NCBI RefSeq assembly: GCF_028583725.1
Contig: NZ_CP110680.1
Location: 3,038,001 to 3,102,000 of the forward strand
Direction of reading: 5' to 3'
DNA from: Cellulomonas fimi
Lineage (GTDB): Bacteria; Actinomycetota; Actinomycetes; Actinomycetales; Cellulomonadaceae
DNA: 64,000 bases
Shown one piece after another: positions 29,640 through 36,690 of the stretch. The notes beneath the pieces were generated by a model. It did no database searches. It saw only the letters and a list, made by a program, of their open reading frames with translations, and was not told where the DNA came from. The position numbers and the translations under genes are program-made. The first letter of the stretch is position 1; each line of letters opens with the position of its first letter.

Positions 29640-30250
29640 GTAATACGACGCCTCCCCGAGCGGGCCGTCCCCGCTCGGAGCGCACCCGCCACGCGATCCT
29701 CGACGCCGCCACGGACCTCGCGCTCGCAGGCGGCCGGGTGCCGACGATCGACGCCGTCGCGTCGCGCGCCGGCGTCTCCCGGACGACGATCTACAAGTGG
29801 TGGCCGTCACCGGCCGCGGTGCTCGCCGAGGGACTGCTCGACCGGTTCCACGAGAGCATCGAGTTCGACGACACGCTGCCCGTCCGCGAGGCGCTGACGC
29901 TCCAGGTCGACGCCCTCGTCACGCTGCTGCGGGACACCCCCGCCGGGCAGCTCGTCCGTCAGCTCCTCGCGGCGGCCGCGAGCGACCGCGCGGTCGGCGT
30001 CGCGATGCTCGAACGCTGGCTCGAACCGCGTCGCGCGACCGCGGCCCACCACCTGGAGCGCGGCGTCCAGCAGGGGCGCGTCCGCCCCGACGTCGACACC
30101 ACCCTCGTGGTCGACGTCCTCTTCGCCCCCGTCTACCACCGGCTCGTCTGGGGCCACGCCCCGCTCGACGACGACCTCGCCCGCCAGGTCTGCGACCTCG
30201 TCTGGCCCGCCGTCGCCCCACCGACCACCGCACCCCCCGCCGCGTCCTGA
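29633..30250 (+). CDS. TetR-family regulator
   Basis: 205 residues. The HTH lies at about residues 18-62 (AILDAATDLALAGGRVPTIDAVASRAGVSRTTIYKWWPS); the C-terminal domain matches TetR_C groups with LLAAAASDRAVGVAML. GTG 29633 is chosen because the -10 box and operator place the transcript start there. It is 34 nt upstream of poxB on the same strand, so it probably controls pyruvate oxidase expression as well as its own; the effector is unknown. Confidence 0.88.
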   Translation: MSSNTTPPRAGRPRSERTRHAILDAATDLALAGGRVPTIDAVASRAGVSRTTIYKWWPSPAAVLAEGLLDRFHESIEFDDTLPVREALTLQVDALVTLLRDTPAGQLVRQLLAAAASDRAVGVAMLERWLEPRRATAAHHLERGVQQGRVRPDVDTTLVVDVLFAPVYHRLVWGHAPLDDDLARQVCDLVWPAVAPPTTAPPAAS

Positions 30251-30284
30251 CTTCGCGACGACACCACCACCCGAGAGAAGGACC

Positions 30285-32003
30285 ATGACCACCGTCGCCA
30301 AGACCATCGTCGACACCCTCGTCGCCACCGGCGTGAAGCGCGTCTACGGCATCCCCGGGGACTCGCTCAACGGCTTCACCGACGCGCTGCGCGGCTCGGG
30401 CATCGACTGGGTGCACGTCCGCCACGAGGAGGCCGCCGCGTTCGCCGCGGGCGCCGAGGCCGCCCTGACCGGCGAGCTCGCCGTCGCCGTCGGCAGCGCC
30501 GGACCGGGCAACCTGCACCTCATCAACGGCCTCTACGACGCGCAGCGCTCACGCGTGCCCGTCCTCGCGATCGCCGCGCACATCCCCACCGAGGAGATCG
30601 GCAGCGGCTACTTCCAGGAGACGCACCCGCAGGAGCTGTTCCGCGAGGCGTCCGTCTACTCCGAGTACGTCTCGTCGCCGACCCAGATGCCGCGCATCCT
30701 GCGCACCGCGATCCAGACCGCGCTCGAGAAGCGCGGCGTCGCCGTCGTCGTCATCCCCGGCGACATCGCCCTCGCCGAGGCGCTCGACACCACCGCCACC
30801 CCGGTCCGCGCGACGCGTCCGCGCGTGCTGCCGTCATCGTCCGAGCTCGACGAGGCGGCCGCGCTCCTGAGCGACGCCAAGCGCGTGACGATCCTCGCGG
30901 GAGCCGGGGCCGAGCACGCCCACGACCAGGTCGTCGCGCTCGCCGGGAAGCTCGCCGCGCCCGTCGTCCACACGCTGCGGTCCAAGCAGTTCGTCGAGCA
31001 CGACAACCCCTACGACGTCGGCATGACCGGCCTGCTCGGCTTCGCGTCCGGCTACAAGGCGATGGAGGCCGCCGACACCCTGATCATGCTCGGCACCGAC
31101 TTCCCCTACCGCGCCTTCATCCCCGAGAAGGCGAAGGTCGTCCAGATCGACCTGCGCGGCGAGCACCTCGGCCGCCGCACCCCGCTCGCGCTCGGCCTCG
31201 TCGGCGACGTCGCCGAGACCGTCGACGCCCTGCTCCCGCTCCTCCCGCAGCAGGCCGACCGCGAGCACCTCGACGAGGCCCTCGGCCACTACGCCAAGAC
31301 GCGCACCAAGCTCGACGACCTCGCCACCCCGCGCAAGGGCACCCAGCCGCTGCACCCGCAGTACGTCGCTCGCGTGATCGACGAGCTCGCCGCCGACGAC
31401 GCCGTCTTCATCCCCGACGTCGGCTCTCCCGTCATCTGGGCCGCCCGCTACCTGCGCATGAACGGCCGCCGCTCGCTCATCGGCTCGTTCATCCACGGCT
31501 CGATGGCGAACGCGCTCCCCCAGGCCGTCGGCGCCGCCGCCGCGACCGGCCGCCAGGTCGTCGCGCTGTCCGGCGACGGCGGCGTCGCGATGCTCCTCGG
31601 CGAGCTCCTGACCCTCACCCAGAACCGCCTGCCCGTGAAGGTCGTCGTGTTCAACAACGCGTCGCTCAACTTCGTCGAGCTCGAGATGAAGGCCGCGGGC
31701 TTCGTCACCAACGCCACCGGCCTGGAGAACCCGAGCTTCGCCGCCATCGCCGAGGCCGCCGGGCTGAAGGCGTTCCGCGTCGACGCGTCCGCCGACCTGC
31801 ACGGTGCGCTGGCCGAGGCATTCGCCTACGACGGCCCCGCGCTCATCGACGTCGTCACCGAGCGTCAGGAGCTCACCATCCCGCCGTCGGTCAAGCTCGA
31901 CCAGGCCAAGGGCTTCGCGCTCTACGCCCTGCGCACGCTGCTGTCCGGCCGCGGCGACGAGCTCCTCGACCTCACCCGCGCCAACCTCCGCCAGGTGTTC
32001 TGA
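30285..32003 (+). CDS. poxB: Pyruvate:quinone oxidoreductase
   Basis: 572 residues, the same length as E. coli PoxB. The N-terminal thiamine-diphosphate pyrimidine domain has VYGIPGDSLNGF and RHEEAAAFAAGAEA; the central FAD domain contains ILAGAGAEHAHD; the TPP site is GDGGVAML (Gly430-Gly432) through VVFNNASLNFVELE. The C-terminal SGRGDELLDLTRANLRQVF corresponds to the lipid-activated membrane-binding helix. It oxidises pyruvate to acetate and CO2 and reduces membrane quinone, an overflow route complementary to the fermentative hydrogenase nearby. Confidence 0.95.
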   Translation: MTTVAKTIVDTLVATGVKRVYGIPGDSLNGFTDALRGSGIDWVHVRHEEAAAFAAGAEAALTGELAVAVGSAGPGNLHLINGLYDAQRSRVPVLAIAAHIPTEEIGSGYFQETHPQELFREASVYSEYVSSPTQMPRILRTAIQTALEKRGVAVVVIPGDIALAEALDTTATPVRATRPRVLPSSSELDEAAALLSDAKRVTILAGAGAEHAHDQVVALAGKLAAPVVHTLRSKQFVEHDNPYDVGMTGLLGFASGYKAMEAADTLIMLGTDFPYRAFIPEKAKVVQIDLRGEHLGRRTPLALGLVGDVAETVDALLPLLPQQADREHLDEALGHYAKTRTKLDDLATPRKGTQPLHPQYVARVIDELAADDAVFIPDVGSPVIWAARYLRMNGRRSLIGSFIHGSMANALPQAVGAAAATGRQVVALSGDGGVAMLLGELLTLTQNRLPVKVVVFNNASLNFVELEMKAAGFVTNATGLENPSFAAIAEAAGLKAFRVDASADLHGALAEAFAYDGPALIDVVTERQELTIPPSVKLDQAKGFALYALRTLLSGRGDELLDLTRANLRQVF

Positions 32004-32021
32004 CCGACGCCGGACTCGGGG

Positions 32022-32588
32022 TCACGACGTCGCGGCGTCCAGCCAGGCCGCCGCGCGTCGGGCGGCCTCACGGAACCGCTCAGGGAGGGTCACGAGCCGC
32101 GTCGTGACGACGGCGCGATCGACGAGGCCCGCCTCCAGCAGGGCGTCGACGAAGTTCCGGTCCTTCTCCCGGAAAGCGACGAGCTTCGCGACGCAGAGGT
32201 CCTCCTTGTCGAGACACCAGCCGGTGAACCTCGGCTCACCGCTCGGAGCCGCCGTGTTGGCGTTCTGCACCTTCACGAGACGTCCGCGCCAGCCCTCCGG
32301 CAGGACCGTGGTCTCCAGATCGACGCCGTCGATGCTGAATCCGTGCAGCTGCTCGAAGGGCGAGAACTCGCCCGCGACCCCTTCGATGAGGTCGGCGAGG
32401 CGTGCCGTCTCGTCGTTGCCGTCGGCGATCGGGAGGATGTCGACCTCGACCGACATCGTCGCCCCTGCCGGGAGAGCGTCGTCTCGGAAGGTCCCCAGGA
32501 TCGACTGCGATCCCACCACGATGACCTCCGGCCGGCCGATGATCTGGCACGAGGCGCGGATGGCGTGCTCGAGCTGGTCGCGGCGCAT
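32022..32588 (-). CDS. Predicted nucleotidyltransferase, possible toxin (DUF6036-like)
   Basis: 188 residues. The opening RPEVIVVGSQSILGTF and SVEVDILPIAD resemble the GS and DxD strands of minimal nucleotidyltransferases, and the middle DKEDLCVAKLVAFREKDRNFVDALL is typical of DUF6036/AbiEii-like proteins. The ATG shares one base with the stop of the upstream HTH gene (TGATG). That order, HTH first and nucleotidyltransferase second, fits a toxin-antitoxin module. The family assignment is from motif resemblance only. Confidence 0.72.
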   Translation of the reverse strand: MRRDQLEHAIRASCQIIGRPEVIVVGSQSILGTFRDDALPAGATMSVEVDILPIADGNDETARLADLIEGVAGEFSPFEQLHGFSIDGVDLETTVLPEGWRGRLVKVQNANTAAPSGEPRFTGWCLDKEDLCVAKLVAFREKDRNFVDALLEAGLVDRAVVTTRLVTLPERFREAARRAAAWLDAATS

Positions 32589-33106
32589 CAGGCGGCACCG
32601 GCGAGGGCCGCCCGACGTGCCGCGTCCGAGAGCAGCCCGCTGAGCGGCGACACCTCCCGCATCTCGATGGAGAGTCGATCCAGCCCAGTCATCACGCGAT
32701 GCAGCCCGTTCACGTCGTGCTCGCGCACGAGTTCCGACCACCGCGTCAGGTTCCGCTCGTGCGGCTCGCCTGTCACGCTCTGACGAAGGCGCCGCAGGTT
32801 CCCCTCGATCGTCGGAGTCCACTCGCCCAGGCTTTGGGACGTCAGCTCTCCGGAGAGGGTGCGGTGCAGCAGCCAGGAGCGCCGCTCTGAGCGCGTGAGC
32901 ACGGGCGGTACCGGTCGGCGGACGACCTCGAGCCGATACCCCATGCACGACAGCAGCCGATCGAGCATCTCGTCGCTGAGCTCGATCTTGCCGGAGACGA
33001 AGTTGCTGATGCTCGGCTGACGCACACCGCTGACCCGAGACAGCTCCGACTGAGTCGTCCCGGACCCGACCATGACGTCCCGCAACAGGTTCCCGCGCTC
33101 GCCCAT
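32588..33106 (-). CDS. HTH (XRE-type) regulator, possible antitoxin
   Basis: 172 residues. An XRE helix-turn-helix occupies about residues 5-60 (VGSGTTQSELSRVSGVRQPSISNFVSGK); the remaining helical part (ERRSWLLHRTLSGELT and beyond) has no known domain. ATG 33106 lies 7 nt after a TATACT -10 box, so the mRNA is probably leaderless. It is one base from the nucleotidyltransferase it would neutralise and repress. Confidence 0.8.
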   Translation of the reverse strand: MGERGNLLRDVMVGSGTTQSELSRVSGVRQPSISNFVSGKIELSDEMLDRLLSCMGYRLEVVRRPVPPVLTRSERRSWLLHRTLSGELTSQSLGEWTPTIEGNLRRLRQSVTGEPHERNLTRWSELVREHDVNGLHRVMTGLDRLSIEMREVSPLSGLLSDAARRAALAGAA

Positions 33107-33113
33107 GCGGTCG

Positions 33114-33136
33114 AGTATAGCACTGGGGGCTATAGT
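33114..33136 (-). promoter_or_regulatory. Autoregulated promoter of the HTH/nucleotidyltransferase pair
   Basis: Inverted repeat AGTATAGC-N7-GCTATAGT (one mismatched pair) overlaps the minus-strand -10 TATACT (33119-33114). The position suits self-repression by the HTH protein. Confidence 0.58.
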
Positions 33137-33254
33137 CTCCAGGTGATACGCAGGTTCTACTGTCGACTTGCCGGTGGGGCCGTCAACCGTCCCCTTCCCG
33201 CCGACTCGGACATCCCGCTCGCCGAGCTGCCGCCCACGCGACATGCCGCGCCGG

Positions 33255-33473
33255 TCAGTCCAGGTACCCGGTCTCGGGGTCGACCTCCGCGAGGAACCCG
33301 GCGATCGCCGTCCGCATGGCGGCCTCGTCGAACGCGGTGCCGTTCGACGAGCCCATCGAGAACCCGTAGCCGTCTGGCCCGGTGAGCCAGTCGAAGTCGT
33401 AGGCACCGGGAGCGCCCGAGCGGTCCCGGACGAGCCACTCGTGCCCGTCGACCGACAGCCGCCACGTCGTCAT
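33255..33473 (-). CDS. Small conserved-looking protein of unknown function
   Basis: 72 residues, acidic and aromatic-rich (HEWLVRDRSGAPGAYDFDWLTGPDGYGFS, ending ETGYLD). It probably forms a compact beta-rich fold. ATG 33473 lies 10 nt past the stop of the GNAT gene, suggesting co-transcription. I recognise no family. Confidence 0.65.
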   Translation of the reverse strand: MTTWRLSVDGHEWLVRDRSGAPGAYDFDWLTGPDGYGFSMGSSNGTAFDEAAMRTAIAGFLAEVDPETGYLD

Positions 33474-33483
33474 CGGCCCACAG

Positions 33484-34299
33484 TCACACACGAACGCCGA
33501 GGTCGGGCGCGAGGAGGTGGAAGTACGGCGTGCGGGTGGTCGGCCGGAACCCCACCGAGCAGGCCAGACGGTACGAGCCGACATTGCCGTCCCGGCACGA
33601 CCACACCGGCGTCACCCCGTCGGCCAGCGTCGACCCGATCATCGCTGCCGCGGCAGCCACCGCCAGACCCCGGCGCCGCCACGGGTCCGCCGTCTCGATC
33701 CCGATCTCCAGCCGGTCACCGCGGCGGTACGACGCGAACGCCATCGCCCCGATGCCGTCCCCACTCTCGAGCACGACCCCTCCGCCGGCGGCGAGGAAGG
33801 TGGTCGCGTCCGGCCAGAACAGGCTCGGCACGACCGAGCCCGGCCACCCGAAGTCCGCCGCCGTCGCACGTCGCGCCTCCCAGCCCTCCGGCGACACGAG
33901 CACGTCTCGACGGGCCGCGAACGCGCCGGCGTCGAACACGAAGCCCACCCGCGCGTGCCGCGCCACGGTGACTGTTCGCGCCGGTCCCGCATCGCCGCAG
34001 CCCGCTTGCGCGCCCACCGCGCCCTCCCAGTCGAGCCCCGACCAGCGCGGCTCGACCTGCAACCACTCCTCACCCGAGCGCCGAGCCGCGAGGTGGGCCA
34101 CGACGAGCGAGAACGCGTCGCCGACCGCCGGGCCCCAGACGAACGACATCCCGTAGCGGTGCACGACGTGGAACGCTTGCGCGCCGACCGCCCGGTCCGC
34201 CCAGAGCGGCGCACCGGCGTCGAGCGCCGCCGCCGCGAACATCGTGTTGAGCGGGACCGTGTCGAGCGCGTCGAGCGCCTCGTCACGCAGCGCGTCCAT
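33484..34299 (-). CDS. GNAT-family acetyltransferase
   Basis: 271 residues. The C-terminal half is a GNAT fold: FLAAGGGVVLESGDGIGAMAFASYRRGDRLEIGIETADPWR leads to the acetyl-CoA loop RRRGLAVAAAAAMI and then NVGSYRLACSVGFRPT. The N-terminal half (from TVPLNTMFAAAALD) resembles the GNAT_acetyltran group that binds an unknown acceptor. ATG 34299 has GGAGG 8 nt upstream; longer open reading into the tmRNA region is spurious. It is downstream of ssrA but separated by a strong terminator. Confidence 0.82.
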   Translation of the reverse strand: MDALRDEALDALDTVPLNTMFAAAALDAGAPLWADRAVGAQAFHVVHRYGMSFVWGPAVGDAFSLVVAHLAARRSGEEWLQVEPRWSGLDWEGAVGAQAGCGDAGPARTVTVARHARVGFVFDAGAFAARRDVLVSPEGWEARRATAADFGWPGSVVPSLFWPDATTFLAAGGGVVLESGDGIGAMAFASYRRGDRLEIGIETADPWRRRGLAVAAAAAMIGSTLADGVTPVWSCRDGNVGSYRLACSVGFRPTTRTPYFHLLAPDLGVRV

Positions 34300-34462
34300 A
34301 GCGTGAGCCTCCGGGAGCGGGCGTCGGTCAGGGGCGAGCGCCGGTGCGCCGCACCGCTCCACCACCGCCGCGTCGACGCTACTGACCGGCACCGCCTCGC
34401 GAGCCGGGACGAAAGGCCGGACCTCGCGATCACCGGCGCCCCGTCTGCGGGCCCCCGGAACG

Positions 34463-34500
34463 CACGAAGGCAGCCGTCGCGATCGACGGCTGCCTTCGTG
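34463..34500 (-). terminator. tmRNA terminator
   Basis: A perfect 17-bp stem (34463-34479 with 34484-34500) around the tetraloop CGAT, 29 nt after the mature 3' end of ssrA. A second short hairpin (34505-34520) lies between them and may be trimmed during maturation. Confidence 0.85.
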
Positions 34501-34528
34501 GGAGACCTGCGTGCGCAGGTCCCGAGAG

Positions 34529-34894
34529 TGGAGGTGGCGGGAATCGAACCCGCGTCCGATGACGTGGAACCAGGGATTCTCCGGGTGCAGTCCGTGATGG
34601 ATTTTCTCGGCCTCCACCACTCCCACGGACGAGAAGGTGGACAGGCCCAGTCAGCTAGAAGTCCCGATCCTCACACTGACGATGAGGATCAGCAGTGGCT
34701 CTCTAGATGACGCCGGGAACTAAGTCGAGAGCGTACTTAGGCCGACGGACTTCGAGGCTCGCTCAGGCGGCGAGGGCGAAGTCGGTGCGCTTGTTATCGG
34801 CACCTATGATTTGCACGGAGCGTTGACGAGATAACCGTGCGTCCTCGACCCGCTTCTCCTGGCTCGACGATCACCGTCGAAACCGATCACCCCC
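34529..34894 (-). ncRNA. ssrA: tmRNA
   Basis: 366 nt on the minus strand. The 5' end GGGGGTGATCGGTTTCGAC and the 3' end GGTTCGATTCCCGCCACCTCC form the tRNA-like acceptor and T arm; GGGGGTG pairs with CACCTCC (one G-U). CCA is not encoded. The resume codon is GCC (34801-34799) and the tag reads ADNKRTDFALAA before TGA (34765-34763), a typical Micrococcales tag ending in the ClpXP degron LAA. It rescues stalled ribosomes with SmpB; smpB is not adjacent within this window. Confidence 0.97.
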
Positions 34895-35082
34895 ATGTTC
34901 AGTTTTCAAGCTGCCGACCCGAGGCTCACCTGCGGAGCGGCACGGTCCAGCCTACTGCCCCAACACCGCCCTCGTCGCACTGATTCCCGTCCCCAGCCCC
35001 GCCGACGACACTGCGGCGCGATGATGCCCGGGCTGTGGATGACGACGACGCCGGTATGTCCGATTCGACTACGTTCGGCCCC

Positions 35083-35736
35083 ATGTCGAACCGCGCAAGG
35101 GGGCACGGCCGCACCAGCACGGCCGTCTGGGCCGCGATCGCCTTACTCGCCACCCTCGGCCTGGCCGGCTGCACGCCTGGGGCTGCGCAAGCCGACCCGT
35201 CCGGCAGTCCGAGCCCGTCGACGACGCCGACCGACACGCCGGCGCCCACCACCCCCACCCCGTCTCCGGCAAGGCCGAGCACGATCCCCGCACTCGCGGA
35301 CGGCGTGAAGCCCGATCGCCCGGCCGCACTCGACGGCTCGCCGAGTGTCGAGTCGGCGCAAGCGGTCTTGACGTACTGGCTGCAGCTGCTCCCCTATTCG
35401 CAGCAGGCTGGCGACGTCTCCGAGGCGAAGGCGATGAGCCACCCGGAGTGCGTGTTCTGCGAGAGCATGACTTCCGGAATCGAAGAGCTCACGTCCAGGG
35501 GCGACCGGTCGGTCGGTGGGGGATACACGATTTCCGACCAGTCCGGGTCCGAGGTCGTCGTGGGCAACTGGTACGCGCTGCGTCTCACGCTGGTCGAGGC
35601 ACCGTCGTCCGAGGTCGACAAGTTTGGCGTCACCCTCAAGACCTACCCCGGTCACACCTACACGATCGACGCCGTGGTCCTTCACGAAGGCGGAGCCTGG
35701 ACGGTTCGTGAGGTGTCGTACGAGGTCATCGCGTGA
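35083..35736 (+). CDS. DUF6318-type secreted lipoprotein
   Basis: 217 residues. Lipoprotein signal ending LGLAGC (Cys about 28), a Pro/Ser/Thr spacer, then a compact domain with a conserved pair of cysteines in HPECVFCESMTSGIEEL and the strand SGSEVVVGNWYALRLTLVEAP. This pattern matches the DUF6318 family known from Cellulomonas and relatives. A TACGTT -10 (35070-35075) sits 7 nt before ATG 35083, indicating a leaderless mRNA. Its stop overlaps the GTG of the PKD gene, so the two secreted proteins are coupled. Confidence 0.78.
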   Translation: MSNRARGHGRTSTAVWAAIALLATLGLAGCTPGAAQADPSGSPSPSTTPTDTPAPTTPTPSPARPSTIPALADGVKPDRPAALDGSPSVESAQAVLTYWLQLLPYSQQAGDVSEAKAMSHPECVFCESMTSGIEELTSRGDRSVGGGYTISDQSGSEVVVGNWYALRLTLVEAPSSEVDKFGVTLKTYPGHTYTIDAVVLHEGGAWTVREVSYEVIA

Positions 35737-36650
35737 CTCGTACCGCAGCCGCTTCAGTGGCGGTGGCCGCGATCCTGGTCGTCGCGTCGTGTCCTTCGGC
35801 GGGCGCCCTCGAGATCGACGACCGCGCCGAAGGCTCGAGCCTCATCATGAATGCGTTCGAGGCCGCACAAGAGATGCAGCGCGCTCGTTCCGGCAACCCT
35901 GCCGTGGCGACCACAAGATATGTGCGCGCACCGATGTGCAACATGGCGACGGGCGGCGACCTGGAAATGGGCGACGCCGACGACGTGTTCGGAGAAGGCG
36001 ACACTGATGGCGACGGCAGAGTCGCTTGCGGGCCGTCGAACACAACGGTTCCGATCCCGGCATGCGTCGACGGGCCGCCGGTGCTACCCCTCTGGCGTCA
36101 GACTCGGCAGGAGCCCACGGACCCGTGGCCAGCCGCGTGGACCTTCGCGTACGGGTATTCGTGTCCTGAGGATGCCGTGCCGACGATGACGGCGGCGGAC
36201 TTCCGGCGGTTGCCGTTGGCGGCGCCGGTGCTGCGGTTGCAGCCAGATCGGGGGTGGGTGCTGGTCAACAAGGAGACGATCGTCATGACCGATCCCGCGG
36301 AGCAGACGTTGCGCACCGACCTGCTCGGGTACGGGGTCGACGTCATCGCGAGCCCGGCGACCTACCGGTACGACTTCGGCGACGGATCGACGGACCTCGT
36401 CACCACCAGTCCCGGGCACGAGTGGCCGAACCACGACACCTACCACTTCTACGAGCGGCTCGGCACGGTCCAGGTCACGCTGACCACGACGTGGAAGGGC
36501 CGCTACCGGGTCGACGGAACGACGGTGTGGCGCGACGTCAACGGCACGGCGACGACCTCGACCACGAGCGCCCCGTTCACCGTCGAGGAGCGCCGGTCCC
36601 GACTGGTCGACGACCTGTGCACCGACATCCCCAAACCCGACGACTGCTGA
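35733..36650 (+). CDS. Secreted PKD-domain protein
   Basis: 305 residues. Signal peptide to about ALEIDD. An acidic DTDGDGRVACG calcium-like loop lies near residue 90, followed by a PKD fold (TYRYDFGDGSTDLVTTSPGHEWPNHDTYHFYERLGTVQVTLTTTWKGRY). GTG 35733 overlaps the lipoprotein stop (GTGA). PKD proteins coupled to DUF6318 lipoproteins suggest a surface complex, but no function is established. Confidence 0.78.
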   Translation: MTRTAAASVAVAAILVVASCPSAGALEIDDRAEGSSLIMNAFEAAQEMQRARSGNPAVATTRYVRAPMCNMATGGDLEMGDADDVFGEGDTDGDGRVACGPSNTTVPIPACVDGPPVLPLWRQTRQEPTDPWPAAWTFAYGYSCPEDAVPTMTAADFRRLPLAAPVLRLQPDRGWVLVNKETIVMTDPAEQTLRTDLLGYGVDVIASPATYRYDFGDGSTDLVTTSPGHEWPNHDTYHFYERLGTVQVTLTTTWKGRYRVDGTTVWRDVNGTATTSTTSAPFTVEERRSRLVDDLCTDIPKPDDC

Positions 36651-36690
36651 CGCGCGACCCCGGCCGGCGTCGGACATGCGAGCCCGGCGG

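Noticed and set aside
33143..33385. Plus-strand leaderless ORF after TATAGT (33131-33136)
   Set aside because: Only the first part is plausible; the rest is antisense to the small gene at 33255 and becomes Arg/Pro-rich shadow sequence. The TATAGT is part of the inverted repeat.
34300..34626. N-terminal extension of the GNAT gene into the tmRNA
   Set aside because: It would translate the terminator and tRNA-like end of ssrA; a good ribosome site supports ATG 34299.
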